Shown piece after piece: positions 1 through 13,454 of a DNA stretch of 26,893 nt. The stretch is taken from the NCBI GenBank assembly GCA_902496945.1, contig CABVDE010000026.1, positions 1-26,893 of the forward strand, in the 5' to 3' direction. Within the stretch, counting starts at the first letter, position 1, and every line of letters starts with the position of its first letter. A program made the position numbers and the translations under genes. This DNA is from an uncultured Collinsella sp. (GTDB lineage: Bacteria; Actinomycetota; Coriobacteriia; Coriobacteriales; Coriobacteriaceae). Under the pieces are notes generated by a model. It did no database searches, was not told the DNA's origin, and saw nothing but the letters and a program-made list of their open reading frames with translations.

Positions 1-69
1 TCGTCGGGGCAACGTTACCTGCCAAAAAGGGACGGGTTTTTTGGTTGGTATTACCTGGGGAAACGTCGC
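1..69. repeat. Truncated right end of a nested hairpin element (copy C)
   Basis: The first 67 bases match 2174-2242: the first 33 bases are identical, then scattered differences and a 2-base length change, ending in a shared CTGGGGAAACGTC (55-67 and 2230-2242). The matching stretch at 2174-2242 is the right arm and flank of the complete element at 1972-2220, so the window opens inside another copy whose left part is out of view. It carries the motif GGGACGGGTT. The two copies are in the same orientation on either side of the sigma factor operon. Confidence 0.8.
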
Positions 70-117
70 CCCCAAGCGGTGATCTGCTCTCATCTGTCGC
101 ATGGAAATCGGCGGTGC

Positions 118-248
118 TTTCGGAAGTATGCGGCAAATTTTGAACTTGCCGAGCACACAAGGGTTTTGCGATGACAAACCCGCAGGTAGAGCACTTGAGC
201 ATATGCAGTGTGGTCAGCCCACCAAGATTTTGCCGCATACTTCCGAAA
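118..248. repeat. Intergenic inverted repeat, 20-bp perfect arms
   Basis: Bases 118-137 and 229-248 are exact reverse complements, separated by 91 bases. Inside is a smaller hairpin, GGGTTT-N9-AAACCC, near 164-187. No coding frame with a ribosome binding site overlaps it. It could be a structured intergenic repeat of the REP or MITE kind; no transposase is present. It is unlike the other repeats in the window. Confidence 0.75.
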
Positions 249-286
249 TTCAGACGAATATCGCTCACAATAACCGCCCATTTAAC

Positions 287-321
287 GCAAAATAGGCCGC
301 TTCCCCTCATAGGAAGCGGCC
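287..321 (-). terminator. Rho-independent terminator of the sigma/DUF4179 operon
   Basis: A perfect 10-bp stem (295-304 with 312-321, GGCCGCTTCC / GGAAGCGGCC) with a 7-base loop lies just after the stop codon of the minus-strand gene at 329. It is followed on the minus strand by a T-rich tract (TATTTTGCG). Position and structure fit the end of the operon. Confidence 0.85.
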
Positions 322-328
322 CCAGGCC

Positions 329-1405
329 TTACGAATAGACGATGGTAAAGGGTACTTTCGTTTCGGTCTTTCCTGTTGAGGTGCACCTTGTGCCCTCAAG
401 CGTTACTGAAACCACTTGGTCGACATCAATCAACTTCGTTGGCACCCAGATGTTCTCTCCGCTATTGCGCGCACAAGAAAAATATAAGTTGAACACTCCT
501 GCGTCGTCATCTTCGATAATCTGCTCCGATCCATCCTTGTAGGTGACGGTCAGTTTATGATCAACTGCTTCATAGCCCAGATCATCGATATGCGTCTGAA
601 TGGAAAACGAACTGATCTCGAGAGGCGAATCATCGGAGCGAAGTTCCTTGGTATCGACGTATGTTCCGACGCTAAACTCGGGCGTCGATGCTTCGAACAG
701 TTTCGCATCCTCACCTTCGCCCTCAGTCCACTGGATATTCCAGGTGACTGCATGTTGCAAATCTCGCTCGCGGTCCATAGAGGCAAAGTACATCGTGCCG
801 TTAATGACAGTATCGCTTGATGTGTCCTTATCAATTGTGCAGCGTGTGTCAGCCCATTCCTCGCCGAACTTCATGTCGGGCGTGCCGATGCCCTGTTCTT
901 TTTCACCATAAAGAACAAGTTCGCCAATCTCTGCTGCTGGCTTGTAGTAGTTAACGCCATTTGGATTGGACAGCGTAAACGTCACAGCACCGCAGCCGTT
1001 TTTATCGATAGCCATCTCATGGATATCGAGCGTATAGCCGTTGCCCTCGACGGACAGATCGACCTCCTGTACCGCACCCTCCAGGCTTTGAGGCGCAATG
1101 CCATCACCAAACTCTCTGGTGTAGGTATATTTAGTCCCCGATGAGCCGCCGTTAATCCAGGTAATGGAACCCCCGTTGCCGTGGTTTCCCCAGGCTGAGG
1201 CAAAATAGCTGGAATTGATAACGGCGTAGGCGACCCCTCCGGTCGCCAACACTCCGGCAAGACATCCGATTACGGCAACATACAGTGGCTTCGCGTGGCC
1301 CTTTCGATGAAGAGGCTCGCCTGCCGCAGCATCAATAACACGATCGGCAAGATCGCTATCGGCTTGGACGGACTCGAAGGCCTGCTTGATTTGGTTGGAT
1401 TTCAC
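329..1405 (-). CDS. DUF4179-like membrane protein, putative anti-sigma partner of the upstream ECF factor
   Basis: 358 residues. Residues 1-40 are a short hydrophilic, probably cytoplasmic segment. Residues about 41-63 form one hydrophobic membrane span. The rest is a large polar extracytoplasmic region rich in Thr, Gly and Asp with beta-sandwich character. This layout is that of DUF4179-type proteins, which usually follow ECF sigma factor genes and are thought to act as anti-sigma factors or sensors. The GTG start is preceded by GGAGGG five bases upstream and lies 50 bases inside the sigma gene, so the two are probably translationally coupled. No zinc-binding anti-sigma HxxxCxxC motif is visible, so the anti-sigma role rests on context. 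The gene is visibly AT-richer than rpoBC, which may point to acquisition. Confidence 0.75.
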   Translation of the reverse strand: MKSNQIKQAFESVQADSDLADRVIDAAAGEPLHRKGHAKPLYVAVIGCLAGVLATGGVAYAVINSSYFASAWGNHGNGGSITWINGGSSGTKYTYTREFGDGIAPQSLEGAVQEVDLSVEGNGYTLDIHEMAIDKNGCGAVTFTLSNPNGVNYYKPAAEIGELVLYGEKEQGIGTPDMKFGEEWADTRCTIDKDTSSDTVINGTMYFASMDRERDLQHAVTWNIQWTEGEGEDAKLFEASTPEFSVGTYVDTKELRSDDSPLEISSFSIQTHIDDLGYEAVDHKLTVTYKDGSEQIIEDDDAGVFNLYFSCARNSGENIWVPTKLIDVDQVVSVTLEGTRCTSTGKTETKVPFTIVYS

Positions 1406-1874
1406 GGTCGCCCTCCTCTAGGATAAATTTGAGCTTCGATCGGCCGCGAGCTAAACGCGTTCGAACGGTCGCAGCTGGCACATGCAATAACTCGGCAATC
1501 TCTGAGGTCGAAAAGCCTAGATAGTAATAGAGCACGATGGGGATACGGAATCGCTCCGGAAGTCGCATAACGTCTGACAGGACCGCCTTGGTCTCCTCCT
1601 GCGCCGTCGAAAGCGAATCGGCCAGATTCTCAATATCCTCCACGCGCCTCCATGGCTTCCGAAAGAGCGATTTGCATTCATTGATCGTTACCCGAATAAG
1701 CCATCGACGAAGATGTTCCCAGCTCTCAAAATGCATATCGCTTTTGAGCAACTTGAGAAAGACATCTTGGGCAACATCATCGGCATCGGCGCGATCGCGC
1801 AGGTACGTCAATGCGATCCGAAATACGACATCCCGGTGTTCTTCGACCGCCTGTCTAAAAGCTTGTTCTTCCAT
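1356..1874 (-). CDS. ECF (sigma-70 family, group 4) RNA polymerase sigma factor
   Basis: 172 residues from the chosen start. Sigma region 2 covers roughly residues 10-75, with the DADDVAQDVFLK stretch typical of region 2.2, followed by RVTINECKSLFRK. Sigma region 4 covers about 100-150, with LPERFRIPIVLYYYLG and a helix-turn-helix (SEIAELLHVPAATVRTRLARG). There is no region 1 or 3, as expected for ECF factors. ATG at 1874 is preferred because GGGAGG lies five bases upstream; the in-frame GTG at 1880 overlaps that ribosome binding site. The 3' end overlaps the membrane protein gene by 50 bases. The protein likely directs RNA polymerase to its own promoter, among others, in response to an envelope signal; the signal cannot be read from the sequence. 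Confidence 0.9.
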   Translation of the reverse strand: MEEQAFRQAVEEHRDVVFRIALTYLRDRADADDVAQDVFLKLLKSDMHFESWEHLRRWLIRVTINECKSLFRKPWRRVEDIENLADSLSTAQEETKAVLSDVMRLPERFRIPIVLYYYLGFSTSEIAELLHVPAATVRTRLARGRSKLKFILEEGDREIQPNQAGLRVRPSR

Positions 1875-1922
1875 AATCACCTCCCGGTGACGTTAATGAT
1901 TCTTGATGAGGCCCTCACCATA

Positions 1923-1951
1923 GATACGCTTTGGCCGGACGAAATGTTTCA
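1923..1951 (-). promoter_or_regulatory. ECF-type promoter of the sigma factor operon
   Basis: On the minus strand TGAAAC (1946-1951) is followed after 17 bases by CGTATC (1923-1928). This is close to the TGAAAC-N16/17-CGTA form recognised by sigma-W-like ECF factors and unlike a housekeeping promoter. It lies about 50 bases before the sigma start codon, which suggests autoregulation. Confidence 0.65.
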
Positions 1952-1971
1952 AATTCGAGCAGTAAAAACCT

Positions 1972-2220
1972 ACCAAAATTAACCTGTCCCTTATTGGCAT
2001 AAAGGAATCCCCTCCTGTGCGCGGGGTGGATTCCCAGGCCGGGCGGCACAGGGGCTAAGTTTGCTGCTCTACAGTCCTGGCTCGCACGGAGGCCACATTA
2101 AGTGGCCTCCGGCTCGTGCGGAACTCGCGACAAACTTAACCCCTGTGCCGCCCGGACCGGGAATCCGACGTGCTCGTCGGGGCAACGTTACCTGCCAAAA
2201 AGGGACAGGTTTATTTTGGT
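1972..2220. repeat. 249-bp nested inverted-repeat element (copy A)
   Basis: Three nested layers are visible. The outermost arms, 1972-1999 and 2193-2220, match at 26 of 28 positions and contain AACCTGTCCC / GGGACAGGTT. The middle arms, about 2028-2063 and 2131-2166, match at 33 of 36. The innermost part is the 51-base core at 2073-2123. Side hairpins sit between the layers (GGAATCCCC with GGGGTGGATTCC near 2004-2034, and GACG-TGCT-CGTC near 2167-2178). No protein-coding frame is convincing. It could be a non-autonomous mobile element of REP or IS200/IS605 type, or a large structured RNA. A second element with the same core is at 13203-13386. Confidence 0.85.
2073..2123. repeat. Conserved 51-base hairpin core of element copy A
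   Basis: The core pairs CGCACG with CGTGCG and an adjacent 8-bp helix GAGGCCAC / GTGGCCTC, closed by an ATTAA loop, with a one-sided CGGCT bulge on the right arm. It is identical to 13273-13323 at 43 of 51 positions. Six of the eight differences fall in the 8-bp helix and make three compensatory pair changes, so structure is kept while sequence changes. Confidence 0.85.
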
Positions 2221-2247
2221 CATTTTTATCTGGGGAAACGTCACGCC

Positions 2248-2290
2248 TCAAAATGATCCGTTTTCCTCCGTCCCCAAAGGATCATTTTGA
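2248..2290. repeat. Hairpin with 12-bp perfect arms between element copy A and rpoC
   Basis: TCAAAATGATCC (2248-2259) and GGATCATTTTGA (2279-2290) are exact reverse complements with a 19-base loop. There is no T-tract after the stem, so it does not look like an ordinary terminator. Its role is unknown. Confidence 0.7.
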
Positions 2291-2319
2291 AACGCAACAG
2301 GCTGAGCATACGTAAGCGA

Positions 2320-2419
2320 GCGGCCCCCAGAGCGTACAAGGTGACATGAAAAAGGCAGGGCATTGACCTTTTGGTCATGCCCTGCCTTTTGAATGACAGA
2401 TTGTAGCTCTGGGGGCCGC
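2320..2419. repeat. Outer stem enclosing the rpoC terminator
   Basis: A 14-base exact inverted repeat (2320-2333, GCGGCCCCCAGAGC, with 2406-2419) brackets the terminator hairpin at 2349-2390. The full structure would be a long stem with a terminator in its loop. Confidence 0.7.
2349..2390 (-). terminator. rpoC: Rho-independent terminator of the rpoBC operon
   Basis: A 14-bp stem (2350-2363 with 2377-2390), extended by GACC/GGTC around a four-base loop, lies about 75 bases past the rpoC stop codon. On the minus strand it ends in a run of Ts. A similar T-run exists on the plus strand, so it may work in both directions. Confidence 0.9.
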
Positions 2420-2463
2420 GCAGCGACGGAGGTCGCCGCCGTTCGTTAGAACGGCGGAACTAG

Positions 2464-6939
<4,476 letters not shown>

Positions 6940-6945
6940 AGTCAA

Positions 6946-10437
<3,492 letters not shown>

Positions 10438-10510
10438 CAGGTTTTTCCTCCTTCACGGAAATGCTCGGTGGATTGGCGAGGCATAGCTTCGCCAGTTATC
10501 GCAACCTAAT

Positions 10511-10538
10511 AGTTTATCAGGTACCGACCGTTGGGCAA
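10511..10538 (-). promoter_or_regulatory. Probable rpoBC promoter with extended -10
   Basis: On the minus strand TTGCCC (10533-10538) is followed after 16 bases by TAAACT (10511-10516), directly preceded by TGA (10517-10519), giving an extended -10. The predicted start leaves a leader of about 65 bases before the rpoB GTG. Each box matches consensus at four of six positions. Confidence 0.5.
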
Positions 10539-10615
10539 GAAAAGCCTTGACGCGACTGAGCTTTTGGAGTAGCAAAGTTTTTCGGCAGAAAACACGCAGA
10601 TAGATGTACGTGTAT

Positions 10616-10629
10616 CGAACATATGTTCA
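10616..10629. promoter_or_regulatory. LexA (SOS box)-like palindrome upstream of rpoB
   Basis: GAACATATGTTC (10617-10628) is a perfect 12-bp palindrome preceded by C, matching the Gram-positive CGAAC-N4-GTTCG pattern except for the last base. It lies between the galU terminator and the rpoB promoter, roughly 80 bases upstream of the -35 box. Another GAAC occurs near 10643. A chance palindrome in an AT-rich spacer is possible. Confidence 0.4.
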
Positions 10630-10671
10630 TATATTTTCTGTGAACAAAGGGCCAGCGATCGCAGCTCTTAT

Positions 10672-10705
10672 AAAAAGACGGGTGTAGACCGAAGCCTGCA
10701 CCCGT
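10672..10705 (-). terminator. Rho-independent terminator of galU
   Basis: On the minus strand a stem of ACGGGTG...CACCCGT (10678-10705) with a GGCTTCGG-type loop is followed by CTTTTTATA (10671-10677), beginning about 20 bases after the galU stop. Confidence 0.85.
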
Positions 10706-10725
10706 AAATATCGATGCCCGAAGGC

Positions 10726-11634
10726 TTATTTGCGCATCAAGCCGCCGCGCTCGTCGATGGCGTCCCAGAAGGCATCGGCAAAGCGAGGGTCGCTTGCGGC
10801 CATGAGGGCGTTGGTAGCCATCCAGCCAGAGGGCGTACCGGTGTCGTAGCCCGACAGCGGGTCGATGACAACGGCGTACATAGCCTCGCGGTCGAGCGAA
10901 CGGGCCATGGCGTCGGTAAGCTGGATCTCGCCGCCCTTGCCGGCCTGCTGATCGGCAAGCAGGTCCATAACCAGCGGGCTCAGCAGGTAACGACCGACAA
11001 TGTACAGGTTGGAGGGAGCCGCCTCGGGAGCGGGTTTCTCAACCAGACCGCCAATGCGCCAGACAGCGCCCGGCTCGGCATCGGCAACGCCCTCGGCGCC
11101 CTCAAGCGAACCGACGCGCTCACCAGCGATAACGCCGTAACGGCTGACTTCCTCGGGCGAGCAAGCGGCGACGGCGATAACCGAAGCGCCACCGTGCTCC
11201 TTGGAAACGGCGAGCATCTTGTCACAGATGTCGCGGTTGGGCACAACGTAGTCGCCCAGGAGAACCAGGAAGTTCTCCCCTGCCACGGCGTCGGCAGCAG
11301 AACGGATAGCATGGCCGAGACCCTTGGGCTCGTACTGGTAACGGAAGTCGACCGGCATACCGCCAGCGTGGGCGACGGCATCGGCGTAGGCGTTTTTACC
11401 ACGCTCGCGCAGCAGGTTCTCGAGCGAGCGATCGGGCTGGAAGTAGCTCAGCAGCTCGGGCTTACCGGGAGAAGTAACGATGATGGCGTCGTCGACCTCC
11501 TCAGGCTCGAGCGCCTCCTCGACGACGTACTGAATGACGGGCTTGTCGAGCACCGGCAGCATCTCTTTGGGCGTACACTTGGTGCCAGGCAGAAAACGCG
11601 TGCCAAGACCGGCGGCGGGGATGATTGCCTTCAT
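10726..11634 (-). CDS. galU: UTP-glucose-1-phosphate uridylyltransferase
   Basis: 302 residues. It makes UDP-glucose from UTP and glucose 1-phosphate for cell-envelope glycans and galactose use in the cytoplasm. The N-terminal nucleotide-binding motif is KAIIPAAGLGTRFLPGTK, followed by PKEMLPVLDKPVIQYVVEEA. Other family hallmarks are PKGLGHAI, LLGDYVV, GGLVEKP, GGEIQLTDA and GYDTGTPSGWM. The ATG at 11634 is chosen because MKAIIPAAG is the family start; the frame stays open for 36 more codons upstream without family similarity. AGGA lies about 12 bases before it, a weak spacing. It has its own promoter and terminator, so it is a separate unit placed between rplL and rpoB. Confidence 0.95.
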   Translation of the reverse strand: MKAIIPAAGLGTRFLPGTKCTPKEMLPVLDKPVIQYVVEEALEPEEVDDAIIVTSPGKPELLSYFQPDRSLENLLRERGKNAYADAVAHAGGMPVDFRYQYEPKGLGHAIRSAADAVAGENFLVLLGDYVVPNRDICDKMLAVSKEHGGASVIAVAACSPEEVSRYGVIAGERVGSLEGAEGVADAEPGAVWRIGGLVEKPAPEAAPSNLYIVGRYLLSPLVMDLLADQQAGKGGEIQLTDAMARSLDREAMYAVVIDPLSGYDTGTPSGWMATNALMAASDPRFADAFWDAIDERGGLMRK

Positions 11635-11730
11635 GTTATTCAAAGATCCTTTCGCAGGCGCAAAAGCGCCCCATGCGTGCGGCACACAGCCGCAGACCAA
11701 ATTGCGATACCTAAGCATCTTAACGCTGGA

Positions 11731-11758
11731 ACTATACGTCACTACAAGGCAGAGGCAA
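11731..11758 (-). promoter_or_regulatory. Probable galU promoter
   Basis: On the minus strand TTGCCT (11753-11758), 16-base spacer, TATAGT (11731-11736). It lies about 95 bases before the galU ATG. A TTGACC further upstream is too far from this -10 to pair with it. Confidence 0.55.
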
Positions 11759-11887
11759 TTCTTCAGCAGGTCAACGCAAATTATTGCTCGAATGGTGCAA
11801 TTTTATTGCCCAACGGCAGGGTACCCGATACGACACAAATTACAGAACATGGCAGTTTGAGCAACCGATGCCGAGGGACCGAAAATC

Positions 11888-11920
11888 AAAAAAGACGGGG
11901 CTCGCAATGCGAACCCCGTC
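11888..11920 (-). terminator. Rho-independent terminator of rplJ-rplL
   Basis: A stem of GACGGGG...CCCCGTC (11894-11920) with inner TTCGC/GCGAG pairing is followed on the minus strand by TTTTTT (11888-11893), starting about 28 bases after the rplL stop. It explains how rplL and galU are separated. Confidence 0.9.
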
Positions 11921-11948
11921 TGCAAAGAAATCTGGCGAGAAAGCCTGA

Positions 11949-12326
11949 TTACTTGAGGGTGACAGCAGCGCCAGCAGCCTCGAGCTTCTCCTTGGCAGCC
12001 TCGGCGTCCTCCTTCTTGGCACCCTCGAGAACGGCCTTGGGAGCGCCCTCGACGACCTCCTTGGCCTCCTTCAGGCCAAGGTTGGTGAGCTCACGGACGG
12101 CCTTGATGACCTGGATCTTGTTGTCGCCGAAGCCCTCGAGCACGACGTCAAACTCGGTCTTCTCCTCGGCCTCAGCAGCGCCAGCAGCAGGAGCGGCGAC
12201 AACGGCAGCAGGAGCAGCGGCGGAAACGCCGAAGGTGTCCTCGATAGCCTTGACGAGCTCGGAAGCCTCGAGAAGGGTCATTTCCTTAAGAGCATCGATG
12301 ATCTCATCGGTGGTAAGCTTAGCCAT
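11949..12326 (-). CDS. rplL: Ribosomal protein L7/L12
   Basis: 125 residues, normal length. It forms dimers on L10 in the ribosomal stalk and recruits translation GTPases. Residues 1-35 (MAKLTTDEIIDALKEMTLLE...) are the dimerisation domain. Residues about 38-55 are an Ala-rich hinge. The C-terminal domain has EKTEFDVVLEGFGDNKIQVI, VRELTNLGLKEAKEVVEGAP and a final VTLK. ATG at 12326 is chosen: AAAGGA lies seven bases before it and the family starts MAKL. It follows rplJ after 102 bases that hold small hairpins without T-tracts, so the two are probably co-transcribed. Confidence 0.97.
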   Translation of the reverse strand: MAKLTTDEIIDALKEMTLLEASELVKAIEDTFGVSAAAPAAVVAAPAAGAAEAEEKTEFDVVLEGFGDNKIQVIKAVRELTNLGLKEAKEVVEGAPKAVLEGAKKEDAEAAKEKLEAAGAAVTLK

Positions 12327-12428
12327 TTCTAAGTCCTTTCGGTTTCCGTGCGTGTGCACGGAGATCAGTTAAAACACGGCGCGAATGCGCCAGAGGTGCG
12401 GCGTTGCCGCCGCGGGTGAAAACAGCGA

Positions 12429-12950
12429 CTAGGCTGCCTTCTGCTCGGAGACCTGCTGGATCGAACGAGCGAGACCAGAGGAAACGCCGTTGACGCAGAC
12501 AGCGATGTCGCGAGCGAAACCGGAGATGAGACCGGCGATCTGGCCGAGAAGCTGATCCTTGGTGGGCAGCTCGGCGATAGCCTTAACATCATCAGCGGAA
12601 ACGGCCTTGCCGTCGGAGATACCGCCCTTGATCTCAAGGACGCCCTTGGACTTAGCGGAGAAGTCCTTAAGGGCCTTAGCGGCCTCGACCGGCTCGGTCT
12701 CGTAGAACACATAAGCGACGGGGCCGGCGAGGATCTCGTCGAGCTCGGGCTGCTCCTGGTTCTTGAGAGCGATCTTGACCAGGTTGTTCTTGTAAACCTT
12801 CATCTCGGCGCCGCACTCGCGAAGCTGATGACGAAGCTCCTGAGCCTGCTTAACCGTCAGACCGTTGTAGTTGACAACGAACAGACCGGCGTTCTCGGCG
12901 ATACGGGACTCGATCTCTGCAACCTTGTCGATTTTGTACTGCTGGGGCAT
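12429..12950 (-). CDS. rplJ: Ribosomal protein L10
   Basis: 173 residues. It anchors L12 dimers to the 23S rRNA GTPase centre and represses its own operon through the leader RNA. The N-terminal half has the family stretch FVVNYNGLTVKQAQELR and MKVYKNNLVKIAL. The C-terminal helix (LARSIQQVSEQKAA) carries the L12-binding region. ATG at 12950 has GAGGAGG nearby and fits. The usual rplK-rplA pair is not upstream; an aminotransferase gene and a repeat element are there instead. Confidence 0.97.
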   Translation of the reverse strand: MPQQYKIDKVAEIESRIAENAGLFVVNYNGLTVKQAQELRHQLRECGAEMKVYKNNLVKIALKNQEQPELDEILAGPVAYVFYETEPVEAAKALKDFSAKSKGVLEIKGGISDGKAVSADDVKAIAELPTKDQLLGQIAGLISGFARDIAVCVNGVSSGLARSIQQVSEQKAA

Positions 12951-13015
12951 GAATTACACCTCCTCGAATTCTTTCCGGGCACGGTCCGCCACAAGGACGT
13001 GACGGGGGCATGTCC

Positions 13016-13052
13016 AAAAAGAAAGCCCCCGCGCTGCATGAGCGACGGGGGC
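13016..13052 (-). terminator. Attenuator hairpin in the rplJ leader
   Basis: On the minus strand a GC-rich stem GCCCCCG...CGGGGGC (13025-13052) is followed by TTTCTTTTT (13016-13024), 65 bases before the rplJ start codon and just after the L10 leader structure. A terminator inside the leader fits attenuation control of rplJ-rplL. Confidence 0.8.
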
Positions 13053-13072
13053 GAGAAGACATATCTACTCGA

Positions 13073-13145
13073 CCACCTCGGCTGGCGGGAAGTCCCATTA
13101 AGCTCGCAGGCAAAGCCCGTTTGCGCCGGCTGTCTCTGGCAGCGG
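13073..13145 (-). ncRNA. L10 leader (autoregulatory ribosomal protein leader)
   Basis: The minus-strand transcript reads CCGCTGCCAGAGACAGCCGG, then a hairpin, then TTAATGGGA and CCCGCCAGCCGAGGTGG. The AGACAGC and CAGCCGAGGT blocks flanking a variable hairpin are the hallmark of the L10 leader family, which binds L10 or the L10-L12 complex. It sits between the promoter at 13167-13195 and the attenuator at 13016-13052. Recognition is by eye against remembered family members. Confidence 0.8.
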
Positions 13146-13166
13146 ATTCGTGCGTGAACCGAAAGT

Positions 13167-13195
13167 ATTATGACGGGGACCCCGGCGTCGGTCAA
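13167..13195 (-). promoter_or_regulatory. Strong housekeeping promoter of rplJ-rplL
   Basis: On the minus strand TTGACC (13190-13195), a 17-base spacer and CATAAT (13167-13172), each five of six to consensus. The predicted start is about 10 bases before the L10 leader. Confidence 0.75.
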
Positions 13196-13202
13196 CGTAA
13201 AT

Positions 13203-13386
13203 CCGGGCTGCACACAATTCCACCATCCGGCACGCGCCGCCGAAGGCCAGGCGCAAGGTTTTCGCTCGGTCAAGTCCTAGCTCGCACGAAGAGCACATTA
13301 AGTGCTCTTCGGCTCGTGCGAAATCTACGAAAACCTTGCGCCTGGCCTTCGGCGGCGCGTGCCTGCGTTCACTTTGGGCAGCCCGG
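13203..13386. repeat. 184-bp nested inverted-repeat element (copy B)
   Basis: The outer arms CCGGGCTGC (13203-13211) and its complement (13378-13386) enclose a perfect 35-bp inverted repeat (13230-13264 with 13328-13362), which encloses the 51-base core at 13273-13323. The core is shared with copy A (2073-2123), but the arms are unrelated in sequence to copy A's arms. The element begins 7 bases upstream of the rplJ -35 box and fills most of the gap to the aminotransferase gene. No coding frame is convincing. Bases 13387-13454, between it and that gene, hold nothing I recognise. Confidence 0.9.
13273..13323. repeat. Conserved 51-base hairpin core of element copy B
   Basis: CGCACG pairs with CGTGCG and the adjacent helix is AAGAGCAC / GTGCTCTT around an ATTAA loop, with the same CGGCT bulge as copy A. 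Three helix base pairs differ from copy A, all compensatory. The flanking AGTCCT before and AA after the stem are also shared. Confidence 0.85.
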
Positions 13387-13454
13387 GTTTTCGTTGGCTG
13401 ACGCCCCCACTCATAAACCTTATGTCGGTAGGCTGTGTGTTGCGTCCCTGATGA

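Noticed and set aside
1..2250. Hairpin element as a complete insertion sequence carrying a transposase.
   Set aside because: The genes between the copies are a sigma factor and its membrane partner; no transposase is encoded, so at most the element is non-autonomous.
6940..6945. TTG at 6945 as rpoC start.
   Set aside because: It is only three bases from the AAGGAG site; the GTG at 6939 has normal spacing. The difference is two residues.
12345..12392. Hairpins between rplJ and rplL as terminators.
   Set aside because: Stems such as CCGTGC/GCACGG have no T-tract on the minus strand, so they may tune stability but not end transcription.
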